From Protea cynaroides (taxonomy: Eukaryota > Streptophyta > Magnoliopsida > Proteales > Proteaceae): a stretch of DNA of 64,000 nucleotides. The notes under the pieces are model-generated. The model was not told where the DNA came from. It saw only the letters and a list, made by a program, of their open reading frames with translations, and made no database searches. Below are positions 1-10,274 of this stretch, in pieces; within the stretch, counting starts at the first letter, position 1, and each line of letters opens with the position of its first letter. Where the stretch lies: the NCBI GenBank assembly GCA_028583415.1, contig CM053267.1, forward strand, positions 45,673,390-45,737,389, given 5' to 3'. A program made the position numbers and the translations under genes.

Positions 1-100
1 TAGGAAAAAATAGAGCTAGATTTAAAGTGTTTTCTAAAATCGGTAAGTACAATTTTTTTTTTCAGATTTTGATTTCTTCATTACCAACCATCCGCTTGAA

Positions 101-418
101 TTAAAATTTTGAAGGGAAGGTCGTTTTTAGATGATCTTTTCCTTTTTGGTCTTGATTGTTGACACGATAGCAGAAAAAAAATGATCGATTTGCCAAGTTT
201 TCTATTACAAGATGGCGTAGATAGTCACGAACGACTAGAGCCAAATGCTCGATCGAGAAGGATGATGAGGCTTCTTGAAAGTCTTCCCATAATTTCTGTA
301 AAAACTGTCTAAAACCGTAACTCCCTTGCTTCACCCCTTCTTTTTTATGCTGAGGGAAGCGAATTGAGGAAGTTTGGAAGAGGATCGAATCAGGGAGTAT
401 CTGCTTGAGCTGCAACAT
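101..418 (-). CDS. Unrecognised 105-codon ORF
   Basis: An open frame of 105 codons with an ATG and a central part of fairly ordinary amino-acid composition (KLWEDFQEASSSFSIEHLAL and nearby). I do not recognise a family. It lies in a stretch of about 730 bp (roughly 80-808) that is absent from the otherwise similar sequence at 47762-47850. It was therefore either inserted here or deleted there. It could be a chance frame or one exon of a minus-strand gene; no splice or promoter signal decides this. Confidence 0.15.
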   Translation of the reverse strand: MLQLKQILPDSILFQTSSIRFPQHKKEGVKQGSYGFRQFLQKLWEDFQEASSSFSIEHLALVVRDYLRHLVIENLANRSFFFCYRVNNQDQKGKDHLKTTFPSKF

Positions 419-804
419 ATGGTCAACGATCGATGGTACCCGTAGATAGCAACTAAAGGTAATTGTCTCTCTCTCCCTTCTCTGAAAATCTATGGAGAAC
501 CACCTTCTGTAATTTTTTTTAATGAAAAAAAAGAGGGAAAATTACCAATGATCAGATTGTCATATCTTGGCAAGGAGAGGAGGTCCAGCTCGGTCTCCAA
601 CAACTTTCTCTTTTGTCAATGTAGAAAAGTCAGAAGCGGTGAAGAAAGTAAGGATAAATAAGACATTTTAACTTCCATTTAGGTTATTGGACTGGACCTC
701 TATATTAATATTTTGGATATTAGTTGGTGATAGGTGTAATTAGTCCCAACTATAAGGATGATAATAATTTTCCCTAATCCTAAATGTTTATATTACCATA
801 ATGA

Positions 805-2636
805 GAGTCTTCTCTGCTAAGGTTTCTCCCTTGTAAGTTTCCCAAATTCTCTCTTTTTATAAAGTTTTTTAGTATGAGATCACTATGGTGATAAGCTAGA
901 CGATTAGAAAAAAAATAAAAAAAAAGCAACAACAGTTAGTCCCAGCAACCGGTTAGATAGACATGAAAGGAATTAGTTCATACGGTGGAGCAGGGGTGCC
1001 AAAATTAGGCCAAACTAGAAAACTGACTCCAAACCAGTTCCATTCGCCCTGGACCAAATCAAATCTGAATGTTATTGGGCTGCGTATTTAGAGTTCGGTG
1101 GAAAACTGAAATCGGAGTGGGCCAATTCATTAACGTAACAAAATCTATCCAATAAACCCAAACCAAAATTGAAAACGAACTAGCCCGATATTTGATTTAG
1201 CCCGATATTTGATTGATAAGAACCCATTAAATCAATTATTTGCTAAATATACAAGTAAGGAACCAAAACTAGAAACAATCCAACCTGGTAATGGCCCTAT
1301 AGAACCCATCACGCCAACTTTGATTAAATATACATATGGCGAAACTGAAATCAGACCAATAAGAACACATTAAATTAGCTTGATAAAAACCCAACAACCA
1401 AGCCGAACCAAAACTGAAACCATACCAAAATCCATAGCTTTCCTATTGGGCTGCAATTGAGCTTGAGAATACATATAAGACCGAAACCAAACCGAACCAA
1501 CCCATTGACAGCCCCATGCTGAAGGTATGACTGAAACTTAAAGATAATTTAGGTTTGTTTTTTATGATTAAATAATTTAGGTTTTTACTTATAGATATTG
1601 CTGACATGCCATATAAAGATCCACCATTATCAAGTAATTTATAGAGTCCGGATCACCTGCACTTACTAGAAGAGTAATTACTCTTTAGACGACAAATGTC
1701 CTATGGAGTTAACAGTGTTAACTTCTGTTAACTAGATAAAATTTATTTTTTTTAATTCCTTTTATTTAAAAAAAAAGCAATTATCTAAATAAAAGAAATT
1801 AAAAAAATAAAATTTATTTAACTAATGGAAGTTATCATCGTTAACTCCATAGGACATTTGTCGTCCAAAGAACGTACTTTTCTAGTAAGTGCATGTGATC
1901 AGAACTCCAATTTATAAAAATGCGATTAAGAAAATATATTTTAGAAAGCTAGAAGTAGATACAATTTGAAGGGAGGAAGCCTGAAATATATGCGGATTAA
2001 ATAGAGGTAACCAGTCTTGGCAATTTGTCGTCAGATTTGGATCCTCTCCGACGCTGGGCTGCCAAGTGAACAAATTGGACGGCCTAGACTCATTAAGAGC
2101 ACAGCCCCATACAAGCTAGGGAGAATCCGGCCGGATGCTTTATCATCCGTCTCTCTTTATTGTGAGCAACCGATAGATCGAATTTCATAAATTATTAAAA
2201 AAAAAACAACCAACCAACGATGGTTGGTCTCTCTACTTCTTTCTTTGAGTCTTTGTCCTTACTCTCAGTTTTTCTTTATTCTAAAAATCTCATGAGATTT
2301 CTACAATAAAGAAGGGTTAATCTCATAGAGATTGACATCTCAATCAAATTTTCTTGATTCTATTTATGAGTTCCCATTCTATTTTTGTCAAAGGTATCTT
2401 TTGCCATAAGCCACTGATATAATTAAAGACAGGACCAACGAAGGAAGATTAGGAAAAGAGTTTAATCACCGTGGATGTGGTATAAGATCCACATCTAGAC
2501 TGTAGGACTTTTTCCCTTAAAATATATACAGACGTGATATAATCTCATGAAGAATCCAAAAGCACATGCAGATGATTCAAGACATATAAAGGAAATTCCT
2601 ATATAAAGACCCAATCGAAGGTAGAGGCATTAAATG

Positions 2637-2668
<32 letters not shown>

Positions 2669-2880
2669 GTTCAACAAACTCAGCTAGATTTTTAGATTAA
2701 AGAAAGACTTAGGATGGGTTCTCACTGCAAAGCCTTTCTTTAATCTACAAATCCTCACGAATCTCTCTCTCGATCTTGAGTTTCCTCTATCTATCTGTCA
2801 GTCTTGTACTCAAGTTTTCTTTCTTTAATATCGTTATAGCCTTAAACCTTGTCTCCATGCAGTTTCACCCTCCCCGGCCG
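805..2880 (+). repeat. Upstream repeat unit of SEO locus A (copy at 47830-49373)
   Basis: This region matches 47830-49373 nearly block by block: the ctctgctaaggtttctccc block at about 811 and 47832, the ggaaccaaaactagaaacaat block at 1260 and 48270, the ggatcactatggtgata block, and the leader-like cctctatctatc block at about 2783 and 49260. It holds no ORF I can support. It ends just before the first SEO-like exons of locus A, so it is best read as the upstream/5'-leader part of a duplicated SEO unit. The 47.8-kb copy is shorter because part of 1310-1830 is missing there. A poly-A run of about 27 lies at 2641-2668. Confidence 0.7.
1644..1908. mobile_element. Foldback MITE with 8-bp direct repeats
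   Basis: The two halves are inverted copies. The left arm starts gagtccggatcacctgcac and the right arm ends gtgcatgtgatcagaactcc; between them each arm carries gacaaatgtcctatggagtt or its complement. The central spacer is A/T-rich. The 8-bp sequence aatttata flanks both ends (1636-1643 and 1909-1916) and is probably the target-site duplication. No ORF is present. A shortened version of the same element lies at the paralogous place near 48330-48445. The 8-bp duplication would suit a hAT-type origin, but the termini do not settle the superfamily. Confidence 0.7.
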
Positions 2881-3358
2881 GTATCCACTCTGCATGTCTT
2901 AATTGTCTTGTGGTTCCCTTATTACTAGCTAGTCAGCTTAGCTTAGCTTAGCTAACCTACTTTGTATATATGCATGTTATGTTATTTATAACTGAGATTA
3001 GATATTGGATGGTCTTGCTAATTATCTTATTTCTTTCTATGACGGCCAGGTGGTTGACGCCAATGATCCTCCTATCAAAATCGACGAGAAATTGAAGGAC
3101 CATGTAGAAGTAATGGATACACACTAGTGTTAAGTTATTTTCACTACTACTGTATACTAGCTAGCTAGCTGCAGTTATCATTAATGGAATTGGATATTCT
3201 TATATATGCTTTAATTTGCGCTCTTACTAATATATAACGTTATTTGATATTGATTAATTTGCACGCATAGGCCCTGCATGATCACCTGAATCGCTTTAAG
3301 AACAGCCCAGAACAAGAATTGGCTAATACCGTACATAAGATCCACCGCGAGGTTTGAC

Positions 3359-3361
<3 letters not shown>

Positions 3362-3405
<44 letters not shown>
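3362..3405. repeat. (CT)n microsatellite in an SEO intron
   Basis: About 22 CT units directly after the donor of the 81-nt SEO exon. The same intron of the paralogue at locus C carries a (CT)n tract at 13391-13432, so the microsatellite was probably present in the common ancestor of the modules. Confidence 0.9.
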
Positions 3406-3408
<3 letters not shown>

Positions 3409-3585
3409 ATTGTTGGTTTGTCTACTTGGATATAAATTTCAATCAGATCAGAAAATTGAAATACTAACTATTCATATAACAGTAATTAATAGCAGCTAAT
3501 CTGCAAATGCTCGAAAGGATGGAGTGCGAATTCGGCAACAGTGACACTGTTCCAGATGTTGTTGAAATACTCCTGGGAGGCTAAG

Positions 3586-3941
3586 TGTAGGGTTGGTGTA
3601 TTGTATTTTGTAGGGTCCACACAATTATAAGGGTAGTATTTGTATTAGGGTGTATGAGTCTATTACATGTACGGGGTAAACTTATAATTATGGTAGGATT
3701 AGGGTTTCTAGATTTTCCTATATATTGTCTCTGTGTGGGAAAACCTAGGTAAGATCTGAGCAAAGGAGGACACTCTGTCAGGTGGAGAGAATTGTAGAGA
3801 GTTTTCTTGGCAATAAAGAATCTCTGTTTCTCTATTGTGGAGGTAGACATTCTGATTTGGGTGCTGAACCACAACAAATCATGTATTGTGTGTTTACTTG
3901 ATCTTCGTTTCTTTCTCGTGGTTACGCGTTCATTCCTAACA
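3586..3941 (+). repeat. 5' LTR of the gag-only Copia element
   Basis: 356 bp, starting tgtagggttggtgt and ending cattcctaaca. It is followed after two bases by the Met-tRNA primer-binding site at 3944-3957. It is similar along its length to 6096-6449 and to the single LTR at 20948-21301. Confidence 0.92.
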
Positions 3942-4498
3942 AGTGGTATCAGAGCCAAGTTCAACAGATCAGTTATGGGATCTAGAGGAAGGGAAGTGCG
4001 CAAGGATTTATTTGAGAAGGAAGATTTCTTCCTATAGAGGATCGGAAAGTTACTTACGGGTTTGGTTTTTTTTTCTATTTCACTTTTTCAAAGTAAGTCA
4101 TCATATATTGAAAAAGTAGAAATCGGTGGGAGAAAGATGTGTTGTTTCCCACAGTTCGAAAAAAAAAATTAAAAGGTACGTACAAACTCTCTTTTGTTTT
4201 ATCTGTTTAGCTTTTCAAAGGATTGAAAAGTTAGGAAACAGCGAGTGGGTTTGCTGTTTTTTTCCCACGTTTTAAGGTTTTTGAAGGAAAAAAAAAAAGA
4301 AAAAAAAAGATCGTACGATTCGGTGTTTGTACGTTGTATCATCCAAAAAGAAGGGGGAAAACATAGAAGTTGTTGTTCCCAAGGGTTTTTGGGTGCTACG
4401 GTTTCATTGGAAGGCACGGATCGAGCAAATTCGGTGTCCTTGGTATCGATCGGACAGTCTTGTGCAAGATCAACGGTGATTGAAGCTCTTGGAAGTTG

Positions 4499-5478
4499 AT
4501 GGCAGACACAGAAGGTAAAGATCGAGTTAATAGAATGACAGCGAAGGGTTCAAACTTCTCTATAGAACCCTTTAATGGCTATAATGATTTCACCTTGTGG
4601 TAACAATAAGTGAAGAATATTCTTACGCGGGAGGGGACTGTTAAGGCTCTCAAGAAGAAATCCAATATGCCGAAAAAATTGACAAATTAAGAGTGGCTAG
4701 AGTTGAGGGATCTAGCAAATAGTACGATCCAGTTGTTTCTAGCGGATAATACTCTTTGTGAGGTCATTGGTTTGGAGGATCCAGAAGAAGTTTGGATGAA
4801 ATTGGAGAACAGGTACAAATCCAAGTCGTGAGCAAATCGGTTGTTTTGGAAGAAACAATTATATGGCTTTCGTTTGTCAGATGGAGTGAAATTTGAGGTG
4901 CATATTGATGAGTTCAATAGGATTCTGATGGAGTTGTCTGCTCTTGATGTGAAGATCAAAGAGGAGGACAAGGTACTTATCTTGTTGGCCTCATTGCCTC
5001 ATTCATTTGATCACATTGTGACTACACTATTGTTTGGTAAGGTTATTTTCAAACTTGATGATGTTATTGCTGCTTTGCTAATGAATGAGATACGGCGAAA
5101 AAATAGTAGTGAGGGGACGTAGATGAGGGTAATGCCTTGGTTACAGTTGGTGGTCAGGGTAGAGGAAGATCGAATGGGAGACAGGAATATGGCAAGAATA
5201 GGGGTCGCTCCAAGTCACAAGGTCGCAAAATAATTTGTTATTATTGCGATGAGGAAGGTCATATAAGATGGGATTGTCCAAAACGTAAGGAGGATAAAAA
5301 GAAAAAAGAAGACAATGAGAGTGGAGAAAAATCATCTACTGCTAGTGTCACAGAAGAATGGAGTGATGGAGATCTCCATCTCACTAAAATCCAATCATGT
5401 ACGTATACTTCAGATTGGATTTTAGATTCAGGTTGTTCGCTTCATATGTGTTTAGTTAGAGAACAATTTGCTACATAA
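4499..5478 (+). pseudogene. Copia gag with CCHC zinc knuckle and protease start, degenerate
   Basis: Starts at an ATG at 4499 in a plausible leader. The early part reads as Copia gag (EPFNGYNDFTLW, then VWMKLENRYKSKS, then LSALDVKIKEEDKVLILLASLPHS, typical of the UBN2-type gag domain). Stops interrupt it near 4600, 4687 and 4829, and a frame change occurs near 5120. From 5137 it continues with the zinc knuckle CYYCDEEGHIRWDC (CX2CX4HX4C, about 5254-5279), then the retroviral-protease motif WILDSGCSLHM at about 5417-5450 with the catalytic DSG. A stop ends this part at 5478. The element's own protein is non-functional. Confidence 0.85.
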
Positions 5479-5505
5479 CATGAATGTGATAAGGGTACAG
5501 TTAGA

Positions 5506-5961
5506 ATGGCAAATGATGCTGAAAGCAAGGTTGTCGGGATTGAGACTGTACGGATTCACATGTTTGATGGGATTGTGCGAACTGTAACTGGGGTTAGACA
5601 TGTGCCGGAGTTAAGGAAAAATCTAATTTCATTGGGAACACTGGATGTGAGAGGCTACAGGTGTTCATCTGAAGGTGAAATTTTTAAGGTCTCTAAAGGG
5701 GCCATGGTTGTAATGCAGGGATAGATGGTTGACGATCTATACAGACTTGCAGGGAGTGTTGAAGCAGATGGTGCTTCTGTTGGAACTCAGGCAAGGAGTA
5801 CAGATGGAAGACAGAAGATGCAAAAAGTTCAAGTTGTGAACAAGTGCAGATCTGGAAAGAAGCGAGTTTCTTTTGCTTTTGATTTTGTGAGCAGAAGTGA
5901 TCTCTCCGGTGATGCTGCAATAGTGGGAGAGATGGAGTCACTTCACATCATGAGGCGGTGA
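5506..5961 (+). pseudogene. Copia protease remainder joined to unrelated internal sequence
   Basis: Open stretch MANDAESKVVGIETVRIHMF...VRHVPELRKNLISLGTLDVRGY is the usual C-terminal part of Copia protease leading into the GAG-pre-integrase domain. One stop at 5722 separates it from a further 78 codons (MVDDLYRLAGSVEADG...). No integrase zinc finger or DDE region follows; the sequence reaches the 3' LTR within about 370 bp. The large deletion of pol must therefore lie near the end of this segment. Position 5875, inside it, is the left end of the segment copied to 20727. Confidence 0.7.
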
Positions 5962-6095
5962 GCTGTACGAGACACCCGAACGGGGTGTGGGCTATGCTGG
6001 TTTGGGTGTAGCGGTTTGGCAAAGACAGGTTTACAAAATCAACATCAACGGGTGTTCTTTAAGGTGGTTTATAGAATCCAAGCCAGGTAGAGATT

Positions 6096-6449
6096 TGTTG
6101 GGTTGGTGTCTTGTATTTTGTGGGGTCCACACAATTATAAGGGTAGTATTTGTATTAAGGTATGAGTCTATTACATGTACGGGGGTAAACCTATAATTGT
6201 GGTAGGATTAGGGTTTCTAGGTTTCCCTATATATTGTCTCTGTGTAGGAAAACCTAGGTAAGGTCTGAGCAAAGGAGGACACTCTGTCAGGTGGAGAGAA
6301 TTGTAGAGAGTTTTTTTGACAATAAAGAATCTTTGTTTCTCTGTGGTGGAGGTAAGCATTCCGATTTGGGTGTTGAACACATCAAATCCTGTGTTGTGTG
6401 TTTGCTTGATCTTCGTTTCTTTCTCATGGTTACACGTTCATTCCTAACA
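6096..6449 (+). repeat. 3' LTR of the gag-only Copia element
   Basis: 354 bp, starts tgttgggttggtgtc and ends cattcctaaca, followed by the ctaag target duplication and then by the rest of the interrupted SEO exon. Preceded by ccaggtagagatt, a weak polypurine tract. Confidence 0.92.
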
Positions 6450-6817
6450 CTAAGATGGTTGTGGTCTTTACTGCCCTTGCCGTCATCTACGGGGAATCCT
6501 CGTTGATGGCCAATCGGATCCGACCCCTTGGCTGGGTCCATGAAGATGATGAAGCAGTCGCCCGACAAACCCAAGCTCTGGAAGTTGCGATACTTCATCG
6601 ATGCCATGGTCAAACTGATCAATACAATCGTTAAGAAGATGGGCAATTGGGAACCAGAGAAGATCAAAACTGTTGTTTCTCAGACCGTCGGGAGCATCCT
6701 TGTCTGCACGTCACATATCACTGGCTCTGTTCGCTTTAAGGGCAGGTATGTCATTGCCAATTCCACTGGTTCGTTAATTTAGCTTCCTTCTGAGTGGTTA
6801 CAAGATCATTAAAAAAT

Positions 6818-8565
6818 GAAAATTTTCATATACATACCATTAAGGATTGGAAACCTCATCTACCCCCACAAGATTATAAAAACCTCAATCACGTCCAACT
6901 AACTGACGGAATTATTGAAATACAGTTTTACCCTTCATATTAAAAATTAAAAAAATTAAAAAAATATGTTGAATAAATAATTTGACCTTTGTAATGGAAC
7001 TTATATTTTATGTCTCTCTCCTTTTCACTCTTAGTCAAGCCTTAACCCGAGTCCCCTCTATGTTGTTGTCCACGGCAGCATCCCATCTCTGGCCTCCTAT
7101 CTCTAGCCTCCCATCTCCAGCCTCCTATCTCTGGCATCCCATCACCGGCCTCCTATCACCACCATGACCAGAGGAGTTCAAAACACGATGCAAGTTCACA
7201 TAAACAGCCAGATCATCAGAAAAAGGGATATAGAGAAACCAGTTGCAGAAGATGAATAAAACAAAGCAAAATGATAAAATGATAGTGGAGAATAAATAAA
7301 GCGATAAAGATGATCGGGAGGGGATGGGAGGGATGGCTTTGTTAAATTTCGATGAACTTCTTCTTCCCCATGCTCTTTTTAGATTTGTTAATGCGGTACT
7401 CGATGGATGAAAAAAAGAGACCAAACCTTTCAAAGGCAGACAATTATTAGTCATATATCAGAATCAGGAAAAAAAAATACAAAAGCCCTCGTTGAATAGA
7501 CTGTAGCTTGTCATGACCGATCATGTCTAAGCTGTGAATTAGCTCACTGAGGTTGTTAATTACTGGAGACAAGTGGTTCAGATCAACGATTACAAAAAAT
7601 CTTGATTCGTGAATCGAGTGGTGTCATCAATGTTCAACTGTATCAGGAAAAAAAATTGTTGTTCTTGGATTTGCTTTCAAGAAGGATACAAGGGATACCA
7701 GAGAAACACCTGCAATCGATGTATGTCATGGGCTGTTGGGGGACAAAGCACATCTCGCGATCTATGATCCGCAGGTGACAGAGGATTAGATCAAACAAGA
7801 TCTGGCGACGAGTAAGTTTGATTGGGATCATCCACCGCATTTGGTGTCGGCTAGTGTTACAGTGAAGACGAATTTGAGTGTGATTAAGGATCCTTATGGG
7901 GCAGCCAAGGGAGCTCATGGTGTGTGTATACTGACGGAGTGGAATGAGTTTAAGTTTCTTGATTATCAGAAGATCTATGATGCGATGGAGAAGCCGGTGT
8001 TTTTCTTTGACGAAAGGAATGTGGTTAATGTGCAGGTGATGAGGAAGATTGGGTTCATTGTGTATTTGGTTGGGAAGCCATTAGATGATTGGATCAAGGA
8101 TCTTTCTACTGCAGCTTAGACATGATCGATCATGGCAATTACTGGTTCATCCTCTGCTGCGAACGATATGCCGTTTCTTCAGGTCTCATGCCACAGATTC
8201 AGTATCTGCAAAATCGATTAGAGCTTTGTCTCTGTTTTCTATTCCTTTGAAAGGGAAAGGGAGAGATGATCACAACAGAGAGTGGAGATTCACTGATTCC
8301 ATCGTTATCGAACAGAGGATTTGAGGAAGGTGAAAACCGTTGATGAATGAAAATGGTATTTTGGTCTTTTAACAAGCCTAAAAGGGTATTATCGTCCATT
8401 AAAATTCTTAACGCATCTGACTTCAGTAACTAATGGGAATCTTTTAACGGAATGGATTTCGTTGATTAACAGAGTAAGGTTTTTGGGTAGTAGATGAGAT
8501 TTTTGCAATCTTGTGGGGGTAGATGAAGTCTCCAATCCTTAATGGTGTGTATATGAAAAATTTTC
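6818..8565. mobile_element. Mutator-like Pack-MULE carrying a UDP-glucose dehydrogenase fragment
   Basis: Long terminal inverted repeats: the left end reads gaaaattttcatatacatacc, and the complement of the right end reads gaaaatttttcatatacacacc. Both continue with accattaaggattgga and catctacccccacaagatt for about 80 bp or more. Flanks carry a 9-10-bp A/T repeat, attaaaaaat at 6808-6817 and attaaaaat at 8567-8575, as expected for Mutator-like elements though imperfect. There is no transposase. Inside is a piece of a host gene (see the UGD entry) plus unassigned sequence. The interior also has a short repetitive tract (7080-7160, units of cctcctatctc type). An identical copy is at 21669-23417. 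Confidence 0.8.
7530..8119 (+). pseudogene. UGD: UDP-glucose 6-dehydrogenase C-terminal fragment captured by the Pack-MULE
   Basis: Translated in two or three frames this matches the C-terminal third of plant UDP-glucose dehydrogenase, which makes UDP-glucuronate for wall polysaccharides. In order: LTEVVNYWRQVVQINDYKK, then VVLGFAFKKDTRDTRETPAI (the conserved NAD/UDP-binding region), IYDPQVTED, a stop at about 7788, FDWDHPPHL, GAHGVCILTEWNEFKFLDYQ, and the usual C-terminus GKPLDDWIKDLSTAA followed by a stop at 8117-8119. The first two thirds of the enzyme, including the N-terminal Rossmann domain and the catalytic cysteine region, are missing. There is a stop near 7600, a frame slip near 7545, and no promoter or start. 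The open 92-codon end (7841-8119) is the longest intact part. No introns are visible, as usual for this part of UGD genes. Confidence 0.88.
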
Positions 8566-8579
8566 TATTAAAAATATAT

Positions 8580-10274
8580 CTTTTATTATATATGTAAATG
8601 CACAAATTTGGGGTTCGAGGACCACTGTGTTGGAACTGAGTGAACCACTTTGGTGGATTCCACCCAATCTTCACATGACACCGACAAGCATTTACCAATA
8701 CATGAACTTAAAATTTGAAGACATCATGATGAAACTAGATGTACCACTTTGGTGGATTCCATCAAATTCCACAATGATATCCTCAAACCCTACTTTGCAG
8801 CATCTTGTGGTTTAATAAACAAAATCTCATGCACACATAACCTTCTACAAGCATCTGATACAAAAGTAACTGACAAATAAATAGAAAACTGTAAATCGAA
8901 CTAATTTAGGACACCTTTTAGTCAAAAATAAAATTTTCAAATCATCAAACTGTGTCAAACTATGTACCAAATTGTAGAGCACAAAAATACGAATACAGCG
9001 TAAAAAAAACGACGTCAAAATCCAACGCTTCTAGAGCCGCAATCGCCGATCAAAGTTGGCACATACCATTTATAAACCTGAACCGGTTCTGGCGGTTCAG
9101 CCTGGCTCGGTTTGGTCTGACCGGACTCAATTTATGATCGGACTGAACCCACTGATTACCCTTTTTTTTTAACACTTTGGTCCAGACCGAACCAAACAGT
9201 CTAGGGTCAAACTGAACTGGGGTCTGGCCCGACAGTTCAGCCACTGGACCATCTGGTCCAACCATCCTGATTTTGGGTCAAAGTAGCTGGTTTTTGGGTC
9301 AATCATCCGGGTTAACGGGTCAGGTAATCGATTCAATAATTTGGGTTTTTCGGGTCGAGGCCCGGGTCGGTCACTAGTTACACGTGTGCCCCGCATGTGT
9401 GGCACGAGTCGGTTCTCGGGTGCCCCTGGCAGGGTTGGTTTGGGCACTGGTTCGGTCTTGGACTGGCCCAGATTGGCTCGGGCCAGTACGGGGCTGGCCA
9501 GGTGACGTCAACCCTACCTTTTTCCTTTTTTTTTTTTTAATTACTACCGACACATAGATCTCACACGCTTTTTCAGGTGGCCTGTGAAAGCGCGTTAGGC
9601 AACTTTCGGCGACATCCCTTATGTCACGGCTCTGTCTCTCTGAGACCTATAATCCTATAAAATTTATTTTACTTTTTAACGGTCTGAAAAAAAAATTTCG
9701 AAGGTCCAAACCCTAGACAAGTTCATATGAAAAATTTGAGAGAAAAATCTCTCCATTTTTCAATCCAATTAAACATGAAGTTTTTACAATCCTTTCCCAT
9801 CGATCTTAGATCTGTATAGGTGGCTCTAATACCACTGTAAGATTTTTTTAGATCTCCCTTGGATTTTTTCCATGAGATTTTTCATGAATCCTAACGAACA
9901 TACCACACAGATTACTAGAATACAATAGGTATTGAAAAGAGATGATAAGACACATACTTCTTGCTGTAGATTGATTTTCGACTATTTTTTTCTCTCTAAA
10001 TGCTTGGAATACTTGGATCAAAATTTTCCACAGCCTGTCAGGATTTCTTGACCTTCTCTCTACGTATGAGAATATGAGAAGAAAATAACACTGTGATTGT
10101 GAGGACTCTAACCATTGATATTTATAATTTCACCCCCAACTTTGGATCAATCTCATAGTAGAACAGATTGATCCATCTCTAATCATATATATACTTAAAC
10201 CAATCTATCTATAGTTAGATTCCCACTAAATCAATTACCCTTATCATTAATTTAATTCATAAAAATATCTTACA
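8580..10274 (-). mobile_element. Remnant of a minus-strand Copia element: 5' LTR plus leader
   Basis: Reading on the minus strand: an LTR of about 439 bp (9836-10274), then a primer-binding-site remnant (plus-strand tggctctaatacca at 9821-9834), then about 1.25 kb of untranslated leader rich in ggttcggt/ccggtt and cgggtc. The element is cut off near the right end of the Pack-MULE; no gag or pol remains. The same order, including paired ccactttggtgg motifs, occurs in the complete element at 55349-62093, so the two are relatives. The window repeats this remnant at about 23430-25129. Confidence 0.7.
9836..10274 (-). repeat. LTR of the truncated minus-strand Copia
   Basis: 439 bp, starts tgtaagattttttt and ends atatcttaca on the plus strand (TG...CA). 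It is bounded on the left by the Met-tRNA primer-binding remnant. Its length matches the 438-bp LTRs of the element at 55349-62093, but the sequence is clearly diverged. No partner LTR is visible. Confidence 0.75.

Larger units (their letters stand above)
3586..6449 (+). mobile_element. Gag/protease-only Copia LTR element inserted in an SEO exon
   Basis: A complete LTR element with 5-bp target duplication ctaag (3581-3585 and 6450-6454). LTRs of about 355 bp begin TGT and end ...cctaaca. Next to the 5' LTR is a primer-binding site tggtatcagagcca, complementary to initiator-Met tRNA. The internal region of about 2.15 kb has a Copia gag, a CCHC knuckle and an aspartic-protease start, then passes straight to the 3' LTR. 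Integrase, reverse transcriptase and RNase H are absent. The gag frame has several stops and a frameshift. It is therefore a dead, nonautonomous derivative, comparable to gag-only terminal-repeat elements. It breaks SEO locus A. Confidence 0.92.
3050..6745 (+). pseudogene. SEO N-terminal-domain gene, locus A, split by a Copia insertion
   Basis: Three exon-like blocks with plant splice sites match the sieve-element-occlusion N-terminal domain and the intact paralogue at 11745. A 60-nt exon at 3050-3109 is preceded by cag and followed by gtaatg. An 81-nt exon at 3271-3351 encodes ALHDHLNRFKNS...VHKIHRE. The exon starting at 3496 encodes LICKCSKGWSANSATV...KYSWEAK. After KYSWEAK the exon is cut at 3585 by a Copia element and resumes at 6450-6745 (KMVVVFTALAVIYGESSLMAN). 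The second half is also frameshifted at about 6513-6525, where the duplicate at 21302-21596 still reads in frame. No ATG exon is visible upstream, and the exon beginning YT.DEL is missing. SEO proteins form phloem P-protein filaments; this copy cannot make one. Confidence 0.8.

Noticed and set aside
3807..4037. Open frame of 76 codons and opposite-strand frames in the first LTR
   Set aside because: They lie in the LTR and primer-binding region of the Copia; the same frames recur in each LTR copy and have no coding features.
6982..7454. Frames of 61 and 109 codons inside the Pack-MULE
   Set aside because: They translate subterminal sequence and a short tandem repeat; no family resemblance, and the frames exist in both copies only because of segmental copying.
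9050..9447. Frames rich in P, R, G on both strands
   Set aside because: They translate the ggttcggt/cgggtc repeats of a Copia leader.
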